Source of the DNA: an uncultured Lachnospiraceae bacterium
GTDB lineage: Bacteria > Bacillota > Clostridia > Lachnospirales > Lachnospiraceae
Direction: 5' to 3'
Length of the DNA: 14,623 nucleotides
NCBI GenBank assembly: GCA_910586605.1
Contig: CAJUJR010000074.1
Coordinates: 1 to 14,623 of the forward strand
A program made the translations under genes and the position numbers. The notes under the pieces are model-generated. The model was not told the DNA's origin. It saw only the letters and a list, made by a program, of their open reading frames with translations, and made no database searches. Positions 7,915-14,569 of the stretch are shown in pieces; the first letter of the stretch is position 1; every line of letters starts with the position of its first letter.

Positions 7915-8016
7915 CCTCAAGCGAAAATGCCTGCATTTTCATTTGAGGCGCAAACACAAAGGGTGAAAGATATGTGTTTGCATAGTATCCTTTCCTCTTT
8001 TTTTCTTTCACCCTTT
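7915..8016 (-). promoter_or_regulatory. Leader RNA with competing hairpins (putative translational attenuator)
   Basis: On the minus-strand transcript three stems can form. (1) AAAGGGTGAAAGA (8016-8004) pairs perfectly over 13 bp with 7970-7958 and puts the leader ORF start in its loop. (2) GCAAACACA (7981-7973) pairs perfectly over 9 bp with TGTGTTTGC (7958-7950); this crosses stem 1, so the two exclude each other. (3) CCTCAA-AT-GAAAATGC (7948-7933) pairs with GCATTTTC-GC-TTGAGG (7930-7915), hiding the GAGG ribosome site of the membrane-protein gene. The leader ORF stop (7941-7939) lies in the 5' arm of stem 3, so a ribosome there would open the ribosome site. No T run follows stem 3, favouring translational over transcriptional control. 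The inducer is unknown. Confidence 0.65.
7939..7983 (-). CDS. 14-codon leader peptide MQTHIFHPLCLRLK
   Basis: ATG at 7983-7981 is preceded by AAAGGA (7993-7988) at a suitable distance, and the frame runs 14 codons to TGA at 7941-7939, ending 38 bases before the membrane-protein ATG. Its codons overlap stem 2 entirely and the first arm of the ribosome-site hairpin. The placement is that of a regulatory leader peptide; the peptide itself is not known to me. It could be sensed through stalling of the translating ribosome (for example by a drug) or simply through translation efficiency. Confidence 0.6.
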   Translation of the reverse strand: MQTHIFHPLCLRLK

Positions 8017-8054
8017 TCTCCTTTCGTGTAACGTAGTTGCTTTTTATATTACAT

Positions 8055-8083
8055 AATATATATCATATATAACAATTTGTCAA
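8055..8083 (-). promoter_or_regulatory. Sigma-A promoter of the leader/membrane protein/XRE operon
   Basis: On the minus strand a perfect TTGACA (8083-8078) is followed after 17 bases by TATATT (8060-8055), five of six to the -10 consensus. Transcription from it would give a leader of about 145 bases before ATG 7901. Confidence 0.85.
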
Positions 8084-8121
8084 GTATATTTTACATAATT
8101 TGACCTATTGTCACAAAAGCG

Positions 8122-8204
8122 TTATGATTCACAGCCAACCATAACCAAATCTCAATAAAAAATCTCTTCCCTTAAATTTGGCTACGGTTGGCTGTGAATC
8201 GTAA
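8122..8204. repeat. Complete palindromic repeat with 29-base arms
   Basis: Arms 8122-8150 and 8176-8204 are complementary apart from three positions, two of which become G-U pairs in minus-strand RNA. The loop is 25 bases. The half copies at both window ends match its loop and one arm, showing that this is a dispersed repeat of the genome. It sits between the divergent promoters at 8055-8083 and 8337-8365. Confidence 0.9.
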
Positions 8205-8325
8205 GGTAAAAACGTGTTGTCCCCAATTTAGTCGATGTAGCCTGCTACCTCTCCTAAATTTGGAACAAATCTCCCGCAAAGGATGAAACACATTTTGCAA
8301 AAAGCAGATTCAAACACGCTCTAGT
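8205..8325. repeat. Second module of the composite intergenic repeat
   Basis: Directly joined to the palindrome is a stretch with its own dyad (CCAATTTAG at 8223-8231 against CTAAATTTGG at 8254-8263, enclosing GTAGC/GCTAC at 8237-8248), bounded by ACGTGTT (8211-8217) and the roughly inverted AAACACGC (8312-8319). It contains no ORF. Its edge on the minus strand (CTAGAGCGTG) resembles the short tags at 299-311 and 11216-11228. I believe similar sequences recur in Lachnospiraceae intergenic regions, but this is from memory. Confidence 0.55.
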
Positions 8326-8336
8326 GAAGTTCCTTA

Positions 8337-8365
8337 ATGACAGAATCTACAAGATATGTTAAAAT
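8337..8365 (+). promoter_or_regulatory. Sigma-A promoter of the STM401x operon
   Basis: ATGACA (8337-8342) and TAAAAT (8360-8365) are separated by 17 bases; each matches five of six consensus positions. Transcription would start near 8372, about 120 bases before ATG 8492. Confidence 0.65.
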
Positions 8366-8491
8366 TTATAAAGGCACAGTGATGTTACTATTTACAGTCG
8401 TGAAAAGAAGCAAAGTGTTCTGTATGGATAGGAAGTGACTCCATCTATGCAGTTGGTTAGCGATTCAGAAGAAGGAGGAATGGAGTGTATT

Positions 8492-9349
8492 ATGAAGAGT
8501 AAAAAGTATGTTTATGATTGGGACGATTTTAATGAGAATCAAAAGGATGCTGTAACGATGGCGAAAGATATTATTTCAGACCCTGAATTGCCAGAATTGG
8601 AAGAAATTATTATAGGCTGCTGGGGAGAATCATGGGATAACAGCGCACAGTCAATTCTAGACAGCATTGTGGAAAACAAGGAAAAGTTTACAAACGTAAA
8701 GCATTTGTTTATTGGGGATATGGATTATGAGGAATGTGAGGTATCCTGGATTGAGCAGGCAGATTACAGCAAACTCTGGGCAGCGCTTCCAGGGCTTGAG
8801 AAGCTTACGATTAAGGGTAGCACGAACCTTGAGCTTGGAGAGGTAAAACATCCTAATTTGAAAAGTTTTGAGATTATCTGCGGGGGATTGGGCGAATCAG
8901 TGATCCAGAGCATTGCAAAGGCAGAATTGCCAGAGCTGAGGGAGCTAATGCTTTATATAGGGGTAGAAGATTATGGGTTTGACGGAGATATTTCTGATAT
9001 TAAAGGTTTGCTGGAAAAGTCTGATTTTCCTAAATTGGAATCTCTTGGGTTAATGGACAGTGAGATACAGGATGAAATTACAGAAGAAGTAGTGAAAAGC
9101 AAATATATGAAGCAAGTCCGCAAGCTGGCTTTATCAAATGGCACGCTGACAGATAAGGGCGGGGAAATCCTGCTTAAAGAGCTGCCTTCTTTCCCTAATA
9201 TTAAAGAGGTAGATTTAGAGTATCATTATCTTTCAGATAAAATGATGAAAAAACTTAAAGAGCTTCCAATAGACATCTGTTTAGATGACCCACAGGAAGA
9301 GGATGAATATGACGGCGAGGTTTACCGTTATCCGATGCTAACAGAATAA
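8492..9349 (+). CDS. STM4015 family leucine-rich repeat protein
   Basis: This encodes about 285 acidic residues made largely of irregular leucine-rich repeats, for example 'LPGLEKLTIKGS', 'HPNLKSFEIICGG', 'LPELRELMLYIG', 'FPKLESLGLMDS', 'VRKLALSNGTLT' and 'FPNIKEVDLEYHYLS', with no signal peptide. I assign it to the STM4015 family by these repeats and by the two genes that follow, the same partners as in the Salmonella STM4011-STM4015 cluster. Such repeats usually form a curved binding surface, so it may bind a partner or substrate of the system; the role is unknown. The frame opens at GTG 8435, but ATG 8492 has GGAG six bases and GGAGGA about twelve bases upstream. The stop and next start overlap as TAATG. 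Confidence 0.85.
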   Translation: MKSKKYVYDWDDFNENQKDAVTMAKDIISDPELPELEEIIIGCWGESWDNSAQSILDSIVENKEKFTNVKHLFIGDMDYEECEVSWIEQADYSKLWAALPGLEKLTIKGSTNLELGEVKHPNLKSFEIICGGLGESVIQSIAKAELPELRELMLYIGVEDYGFDGDISDIKGLLEKSDFPKLESLGLMDSEIQDEITEEVVKSKYMKQVRKLALSNGTLTDKGGEILLKELPSFPNIKEVDLEYHYLSDKMMKKLKELPIDICLDDPQEEDEYDGEVYRYPMLTE

Positions 9350-10341
9350 TGGGGATTAAATTAGTTGGCGGCAGGAACACAAAACGAACAAGTTATTTTT
9401 TAAAAGCCGCAAAGGAGCTGCAGGTTCCGGTCGATTTTGTAGAATGGCAAGAGATATCGGACATCAATTGGAAATATGATGTGGTAAAATTAGATCCTTT
9501 TGTTTTTGGAGAGTCTGATTTATCTGAAATGAATGGTCTTTTGGAAACATATCGGGTGCAGCTTGTGAATTTGCAAAATGCAGGATGCTGTTTTTTGAAT
9601 ACGCCAGAAGGGATTTTGTCAGTCTTAGACAAGAGGGGCTGTAAAGAAAAATTAATGCAAAACGGCGTTTCGGTTACAGAATTGCTTTCTGCCCAGCCCA
9701 GGACAGTTGGGCAGCTCCATGAAGAGATGGAGTCAAACAGAATGTTCTCAGTTTTTATAAAGCCGGTATATTCTTCTGGTGCAGCAGGGGTAGCAGCGTA
9801 TCGGCGGCTACCAGGAAAAAATAAGATGGTTTTGTATACTTCCTGTTGTTTTAAGGAAGGGAAGCTATTTAATACGAAAAAGCTATTTCGGATGGAAAAA
9901 TGGCAAGAGATAAGACCGCTTCTGGAAGCGGTCTTATCTTTAGGCGTAATTGTAGAGAGATGGCGCCCGAAAGAATCTTTCCAGGGGAAAAGCTATGATT
10001 TAAGGGTGGTCTGGCAGTTTGGCAAAATAGAATATATGCTTGCAAGGCAGTCGCTAGGCCCAGTTACAAACCTGCATTTAAACAATGCGCCGCTTGCATT
10101 GGAGAAGCTGGGGCTTTCGCATCAGACAGTGGACGGCATAGAAAAATTATGCGGGCAGGCAATGAAGTGCTTTCCGCAGCTTTCAATGGCAGGGATAGAT
10201 GTGTTACTGGAAAAAGGGAGCAGGAAACCATATATTATAGAAATAAATGGCCAAGGAGATTTAATTTACCAGGATATCTTCCATGAAAATAGGATTTACA
10301 AGAGGCAGATAGAAATGATGCATAGGATGAACCCAAAATAA
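9349..10341 (+). CDS. STM4014 family ATP-grasp protein
   Basis: This encodes 330 residues with an ATP-grasp fold like RimK and glutathione synthetase. The N-terminal part (1-90) resembles a preATP-grasp domain. The glycine-rich ATP site is 'FIKPVYSSGAAGV' (136-148, Lys138). 'YDLRVVW' (216-222, Arg219) is the strand holding a phosphate-contacting Arg. Metal ligands are expected at Asp284 in 'AGIDVLLE' and Glu298/Asn300 in 'YIIEINGQGD'. Such enzymes join a carboxylate to an amine or thiol through an acyl phosphate, suggesting peptide or protein ligation. The substrate is unknown. Its ATG overlaps the STM4015 stop (TAATG), so translation is coupled. A perfect 15-bp inverted repeat at 9908-9939 lies within the gene. 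Confidence 0.88.
   Translation: MGIKLVGGRNTKRTSYFLKAAKELQVPVDFVEWQEISDINWKYDVVKLDPFVFGESDLSEMNGLLETYRVQLVNLQNAGCCFLNTPEGILSVLDKRGCKEKLMQNGVSVTELLSAQPRTVGQLHEEMESNRMFSVFIKPVYSSGAAGVAAYRRLPGKNKMVLYTSCCFKEGKLFNTKKLFRMEKWQEIRPLLEAVLSLGVIVERWRPKESFQGKSYDLRVVWQFGKIEYMLARQSLGPVTNLHLNNAPLALEKLGLSHQTVDGIEKLCGQAMKCFPQLSMAGIDVLLEKGSRKPYIIEINGQGDLIYQDIFHENRIYKRQIEMMHRMNPK
9908..9939. repeat. Perfect 15-bp inverted repeat inside the ATP-grasp gene
   Basis: AGATAAGACCGCTTC (9908-9922) is followed two bases later by its exact reverse complement (9925-9939), then TT. It encodes part of QEIRPLLEAVLSL, so it keeps the reading frame. The hairpin would be very stable in mRNA and resembles a terminator without a long T run. 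Confidence 0.9.
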
Positions 10342-10358
10342 CAGAAGGGGGCGGCAGG

Positions 10359-11180
10359 ATGAAATCAACAGGCATTGATATGAACAAGATTGTTGGGAAA
10401 AGCAATATCCTTTTTTTGTGCTTGGATTCTTTACGGTATGATGTGGCTGTTATACAGCAGAAGGCTGGAAAGACTCCGGTGCTTGCAGAGTTTGGGGAGT
10501 GGCGGAAATGCCACGCGCCAGGAAATTTCACATATCCGTCCCATCAGGCGATGTTTGCGGGTTTTTTTCCCGTGGATGCTGATATAAAAAATATGAAGCA
10601 ACGGGAAACTTTGTTCTTTTCAGAAGATATTGGGATGGGCAGGAAAGCGCCCCCTGGTGCATATACTTTCCGGGGGGCGACATTTGTCCAAGGTTTGGAA
10701 CGGGAGGGGTATGAAACATACTGTATAGGCGGGCTAAGTTTTTTTGATAAAAGGACAGATATTGGGAAAGTGATGCCGTCATATTTTAAGCATAGTTTCT
10801 GGAATCCTTCCTTTGGCTGTAAAGTTAAGGATTCTATAGTTAATCAGATGAATTGCGCCATCAATATAGTAGAAAAGATGTATCCTGGGCGGCTTATTAT
10901 GATGTATATAAATATTTCGGCGCTCCATTATCCTGTTTCACTTTATCTTGAAGGGGAACAAAAAGACAGTATAGAAGGCCAGGGGGCTGCCCTGCGCTAT
11001 GTAGACATGGAGCTTGGAAGGCTTTTTCATGCATTCCAAAAGAAAGGTGATACTTTCGTAATCTGTTGTTCTGATCATGGAACCTGTTATGGGGAGGATG
11101 GATGCATGTACCATGGCTTTAACCATCCGATTGTAAATACAGTGCCCTATAAGCATTTTATGCTTTCCCATAGTGCATAA
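10359..11180 (+). CDS. STM4013/SEN3800 family hydrolase (alkaline phosphatase superfamily)
   Basis: This encodes 273 residues with the metal-hydrolase core shared by sulfatases and phosphatases. 'NILFLCLDSLRYD' (16-28) supplies the first metal-binding Asp (Asp23). 'NFTYPSHQAMFAGF' (56-69) aligns with the sulfatase CxPSR motif but has Thr58 in place of Cys, indicating a phosphatase- or phosphotransferase-type nucleophile, not a formylglycine sulfatase. 'SDHGTCYGED' (238-247) supplies the second metal site, with His252 and His256 downstream. There is no signal peptide, so it acts in the cytoplasm. ATG 10359 follows a GGGGG ribosome site and lies 17 bases after the ATP-grasp gene. The substrate is unknown. 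In known clusters a radical SAM gene (STM4012) comes next; here none does. Confidence 0.88.
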   Translation: MKSTGIDMNKIVGKSNILFLCLDSLRYDVAVIQQKAGKTPVLAEFGEWRKCHAPGNFTYPSHQAMFAGFFPVDADIKNMKQRETLFFSEDIGMGRKAPPGAYTFRGATFVQGLEREGYETYCIGGLSFFDKRTDIGKVMPSYFKHSFWNPSFGCKVKDSIVNQMNCAINIVEKMYPGRLIMMYINISALHYPVSLYLEGEQKDSIEGQGAALRYVDMELGRLFHAFQKKGDTFVICCSDHGTCYGEDGCMYHGFNHPIVNTVPYKHFMLSHSA

Positions 11181-11215
11181 TACGGAAAATATATAGAAAA
11201 ATTATTGTTGGTTTA

Positions 11216-11228
11216 TTTTAGAGCGTGA
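11216..11228 (+). repeat. 13-bp repeat tag, copy 2
   Basis: This is identical to 299-311. It lies in the 75-base gap between the STM4013 gene and the nucleotidyltransferase gene, exactly where the conserved radical SAM genes of the cluster would be expected. Confidence 0.5.
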
Positions 11229-11255
11229 GCAATAACGGGAAGAGAAGGCAGGGGA

Positions 11256-12020
11256 ATGCAATATCAAAACATTTTAAACGGTATAGTAGGGCAGTGTAAA
11301 GAAATATTTACGACAAAGCTCGTAGGGGTTTATTTACATGGTTCTATGGCGATTGGATGCTTTAATCCTGAGAAAAGTGATATTGATCTGATTATCGTTA
11401 TCAAAGAAGATATTTCCGATATACAAAAACTGGAGTTTATGGAACGGATTGTGGAGTTCAATAAAAAAGCGCCAGAAAAAGGGTTGGAAATTAGTGTTGT
11501 AAAGAAGGGATATTGCAGTCCCTTTGTGTATCCAACTCCATTTGTATTGCATTTTTCGCCTGCACATTTAAACTGGTATCAGGCTGCGCCGCAAGATTTT
11601 GTAGAAAATATGAATGGCGAAGATAAAGATTTAGCAGCGAATTTTACAATGATCCGTAAATATGGGATTGTACTGTATGGAGAACCAGTAGACAGTGTGT
11701 TTGCACCAGTTCCCCGCGAGAATTATATTGATAGTATTTATGCAGATATCAAGAATGCAAAGCAGGATATTATGGAGGATCCAGTTTATATTACGCTGAA
11801 TTTGTGTAGGGTATTGGCGTTTTTAAAAGATGGTTTGTATCTTTCAAAGGAAGAAGGGGGAAAGTGGGGCGTGGAACATTTGCCTGAAAAATATCATCCT
11901 GTTATTATGGGTGCAGCAGAGTGTTATGCCACAGGAAAAAATATGGAAGTGGAAGAAAGGATGGCTCGTCAGTTTGCAGAGGAAGTTTTGTGTTTGGTGA
12001 AATTGGCTTTTATTGTGTAA
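11256..12020 (+). CDS. AadA/ANT(9)-like aminoglycoside nucleotidyltransferase
   Basis: This encodes 254 residues in two domains. The N-terminal nucleotidyltransferase part has 'YLHGSMAIGCF' (26-36) with the GS motif, and 'SDIDLIIV' (41-48) with metal ligands Asp42 and Asp44. 'LEISVV' carries Glu77 at the place of the catalytic base of AadA. The C-terminal helical domain matches the DUF4111 part of AadA (YGIVLYGEPVDSVFAPVP, then VYITLNLCRVLAFL, KWGVEHLPEKYHPVI). The family moves AMP from ATP to spectinomycin or streptomycin; whether this one does is untested, and gut clostridia carry many diverged copies without proven resistance. AAGG lies seven bases before ATG. It may be cotranscribed with the STM401x genes. 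Confidence 0.85.
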   Translation: MQYQNILNGIVGQCKEIFTTKLVGVYLHGSMAIGCFNPEKSDIDLIIVIKEDISDIQKLEFMERIVEFNKKAPEKGLEISVVKKGYCSPFVYPTPFVLHFSPAHLNWYQAAPQDFVENMNGEDKDLAANFTMIRKYGIVLYGEPVDSVFAPVPRENYIDSIYADIKNAKQDIMEDPVYITLNLCRVLAFLKDGLYLSKEEGGKWGVEHLPEKYHPVIMGAAECYATGKNMEVEERMARQFAEEVLCLVKLAFIV

Positions 12021-12125
12021 CAGAGGAAGTACTGCATCCCTATCCATCCATTGAAGGATTTGAATGATTTATAGTATCTATAATGCTCTTTAATATATAT
12101 TGTTGGTTTCTTTGTTCTGCCTTAA

Positions 12126-12914
12126 TTATTCGTCTATAAATTCTGTCATATGCTTGCGGTAACGGAGTGGGAGCATGTTTGTCTGTAGTTTTTTGTTTAT
12201 TCTTTCTTTAATTACAATTTTGTCAAAGAAGGTTTTCCATAAGTCAACATATTCTTCCTGTTGTTCTGATAATTCTTCCAGTTTCTTTGCTTCTTCTTGC
12301 GTTAAGAGCCGCACTTCCCAATCGCCTCCTTTTTGGTGGAAGGATGCTTCTAGATGGGCTTCATCATAGATAATAAACCATTCTTCAATAAAGCGGTCTG
12401 CAAAGTGTTCTGTTAGCAGCGGGATGATCCGATGTTTAGGTTCGATTATTGCTAATAGCAGGGAAGGTTCTTTTTGCACTTCCTGAAAGCGTAGGAATTC
12501 CCGAAAAAAATGTGTTTCATTTTGGACTGCGCGGTTTATCGCAAAAATTCGTTCAACACATGGGATTTGCAGTGCACTACAGACTTTTGGCCCGATTGTA
12601 AAACCATAAGTTACAAACTGATAGATAACATCTCCCTTGTCAGGAAATTCAGAAATAACAGCGCTCATTATAAAATGATACGCTTTTTCTGATATTTTCT
12701 TGCGCACTGCGTCAATGACGCTTTGCGTTTTTTCTGGGTCAGTTTTTACTTGTACATATTCTGTAAATAATTCATAATTTTCTAATTGGTTTTTCTGCTC
12801 TGGCTGTATACGGATGAACTTATGCCCATAACCAGAAAGCCCTGCATCATAAACAGCGCTAAAAATTCCATCTACTGTATTTTCACATTGATAAATTCTT
12901 GTTGGCTTGTCCAT
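12126..12914 (-). CDS. TIGR03915 family putative DNA repair protein
   Basis: This encodes about 262 residues with no membrane segment. It belongs to the family always found beside the radical SAM protein encoded upstream: 'YQCENTVDGIFSAVYDA' at the start, 'FTYGF'-like 'VTYGFTIGPKV' near residue 100, 'NRAVQNETHFFREFLRF' around 130, then 'IEPKHRIIPLLTEHFADRF', and a C-terminal 'LPLRYRKHMTEF'. In many species it is fused at its C-terminus to a uracil-DNA glycosylase; here it ends without one. Function is unproven but is placed in DNA repair or base modification. ATG 12914 has AAGGA eight bases upstream and is preferred to GTG 12920. It starts 14 bases after the radical SAM stop, in the same SOS-controlled operon. 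Confidence 0.88.
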   Translation of the reverse strand: MDKPTRIYQCENTVDGIFSAVYDAGLSGYGHKFIRIQPEQKNQLENYELFTEYVQVKTDPEKTQSVIDAVRKKISEKAYHFIMSAVISEFPDKGDVIYQFVTYGFTIGPKVCSALQIPCVERIFAINRAVQNETHFFREFLRFQEVQKEPSLLLAIIEPKHRIIPLLTEHFADRFIEEWFIIYDEAHLEASFHQKGGDWEVRLLTQEEAKKLEELSEQQEEYVDLWKTFFDKIVIKERINKKLQTNMLPLRYRKHMTEFIDE

Positions 12915-12928
12915 AGCCACATTCCTTT

Positions 12929-14449
12929 CTATGGCAAATCTTCCATTGGGAAAGTGTCAAAAAGTGACAATTGTTTATAGGTTACTTTTTCATCGAATCC
13001 TTTCATTACATCAGTATCATTTTCTAAAAGGTTTCTTGTTATATAGTCTTCATCTATTTTTAGGAAGCGGTACATCATCTGGCCGTTGCAAGTGATAAAA
13101 TAAATTGCCCGCTTCATAACTACTCCAATTGCTTTCAGCGCATGGTAGTCAAGGCTTCCTGTTTTTCGGGCGGCGACAATCCGCTGTGCTGATTTTGTAC
13201 CGATTCCTGGTACACGGAGTAATGTGTCAAAGTCTGCCGTGTTGATTTCGACAGGGAATTGTTCCAAATGGCTTAATGCCCAGTCGCATTTTGGGTCTAA
13301 AAATGTATTGAAAAATGGCCGTTGTTCTGTTAGCAGTTCATCAGCACGGAAACCATAAAACCGCAGGAGGAAATCTGCCTGATAAAGGCGGTGTTCCCGG
13401 CGCAAGGGCGGCTGGCCGTTGACGGCAGGAAGTGATGCGTCTTGGTTTACATTGATAAAGGCAGAAAAAAATACTCGCTTTAAATCAAAACGCTGGTACA
13501 AGGCTTCTGTAACTGCGATAATTTCATAATCGCTTTCCCCAGTTGCCCCGATAATCATCTGCGTACTCTGTCCTGCTGGTACAAAACCCCTGCTAATGTC
13601 TTTTCGGTTCCATTGCGTTAATCCTGTATTAGAAGATGGAATCAGGCTTTCTTGGGCAGGTTGTATCTTTTTAGAACTGCTATTGATGTCTTTTTCAGTG
13701 ATGCCTGTATTTCCATATAGATTTTGGGATGCAGATAAAGAAGCCTGTGCTCCTGGCAGTGCGCGGCCTGTTCTTTTTTGCGTATGCCAGTATGCGCTTT
13801 GGTTTCCACCTTTCATCCCAAGTACAGCCCGGCTTTCTGCCATGCCGTTTTGTATTTGGCGCATCGGGGTTAATATTGTTTTTCTGCTTTTGTTTGGGGC
13901 GAGCTCCTGCAGCCCTCTTGCAGTTGGCAGTTCCAGGTTGATGCTCATACGGTCTGCATACCAGCCGGCTTCTTCAATAAGTTCCTGGGAAGCTCCAGGA
14001 ATTGCTTTACAATGGATATAACCATTAAAACGGTGAATTGCCCTTAAGTCATGGAGTGTCCGGCAGACCAGCTCCATTGTATAGTCAGGTGATTCTACAA
14101 TGCCAGAACTTAAGAAAAGCCCTTCTATATAATTTCTGCGGTAAAATTCAATGGTCAGCGTACAGATTTCTTCTGGTGTAAAGGTTGCCCGTGGGATATC
14201 GTTTGTACAGCGGTTTATGCAATATTTGCAATTATAAATGCACTCATTTGTAAATAGTATCTTCAACAGGGAAATGCACCGGCCGTCTGCACCAAAGGCA
14301 TGGCAGATGCCGCTTGGCATGGTATTGCCAATTTCTCCTTTTTTCCCGTCACGGCCAACCCCGCTGGAGGTACAGGCAACGTCATATTTGGCGGCATCTG
14401 AAAGAACCTCCAGCTTTTGTTTGATAGTTGCATGTTCCTGAAAAATCAT
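12929..14449 (-). CDS. Putative DNA modification/repair radical SAM protein (TIGR03916-like)
   Basis: This encodes 506 residues from ATG 14449, chosen because GGAGGTG lies six bases upstream; ATG 14464 lies beside that site. The radical SAM cluster motif is CIYNCKYC (Cys70, Cys74, Cys77), within a block conserved in this family ('GICHAFGADGRCISLLKILFTNEC'). 'PAGQSTQMIIGAT' (291-303) and 'SAFINV' are further family blocks. A helix-hairpin-helix DNA-binding motif, 'LLRVPGIGTKSAQRIVAAR' (410-428), lies near the C-terminus. Usual length is about 420 residues; this one carries an extra polar, Ser/Gln/Asn-rich stretch of about 80 residues (207-287). Together with TIGR03915 it forms a conserved pair of suspected DNA-repair enzymes. 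The promoter overlaps LexA boxes, in line with that role. Confidence 0.92.
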   Translation of the reverse strand: MIFQEHATIKQKLEVLSDAAKYDVACTSSGVGRDGKKGEIGNTMPSGICHAFGADGRCISLLKILFTNECIYNCKYCINRCTNDIPRATFTPEEICTLTIEFYRRNYIEGLFLSSGIVESPDYTMELVCRTLHDLRAIHRFNGYIHCKAIPGASQELIEEAGWYADRMSINLELPTARGLQELAPNKSRKTILTPMRQIQNGMAESRAVLGMKGGNQSAYWHTQKRTGRALPGAQASLSASQNLYGNTGITEKDINSSSKKIQPAQESLIPSSNTGLTQWNRKDISRGFVPAGQSTQMIIGATGESDYEIIAVTEALYQRFDLKRVFFSAFINVNQDASLPAVNGQPPLRREHRLYQADFLLRFYGFRADELLTEQRPFFNTFLDPKCDWALSHLEQFPVEINTADFDTLLRVPGIGTKSAQRIVAARKTGSLDYHALKAIGVVMKRAIYFITCNGQMMYRFLKIDEDYITRNLLENDTDVMKGFDEKVTYKQLSLFDTFPMEDLP

Positions 14450-14471
14450 TTGCCACACCTCCATATCATAT

Positions 14472-14497
14472 GAACGATAGTTCCAAACGTTTGTTTG
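14472..14497 (-). promoter_or_regulatory. LexA (SOS) operator, one perfect and one near-match box
   Basis: GAAC-GATA-GTTC at 14472-14483 is an exact match to the Gram-positive LexA/DinR core GAAC-N4-GTTC. Directly beside it, CAAAC-GTTT-GTTTG at 14484-14497 fits CGAAC-N4-GTTCG with one symmetric pair of substitutions. Both lie just downstream of the -10 box, over the expected transcription start, where LexA would block initiation. Confidence 0.8.
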
Positions 14498-14500
14498 AAT

Positions 14501-14529
14501 ATAATATCATTTTTCTATGAATTCGTCAA
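14501..14529 (-). promoter_or_regulatory. Sigma-A promoter of the radical SAM/TIGR03915 operon
   Basis: On the minus strand TTGACG (14529-14524) and TATTAT (14506-14501) are 17 bases apart; each matches five of six consensus positions. The start of transcription would fall near 14494, inside the LexA boxes. Confidence 0.8.
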
Positions 14530-14569
14530 TAGAAACTGTCAGTAAATACTGTTGCCCTGTCAGTACAAT

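Noticed and set aside
8435..8491. Longer STM4015 N-terminus starting at GTG 8435.
   Set aside because: The added 19 residues do not look like family sequence and the better ribosome sites (GGAGGA, GGAG) precede ATG 8492.
10648..10679. GC-rich dyad CGCCCCC/GGGGGCG in the STM4013 gene.
   Set aside because: Only 7 bp with an 18-base loop; explained by codon content.
13596..14021. Plus-strand ORF of 141 codons opposite the radical SAM gene.
   Set aside because: Antisense shadow of a well-supported gene, without a ribosome site or recognisable protein features.
12929..14449. The radical SAM gene as the missing STM4012 of the nearby cluster.
   Set aside because: It is on the opposite strand, has its own SOS promoter, carries helix-hairpin-helix and TIGR03916-type blocks, and is paired with TIGR03915; STM4012 is HemN-like.
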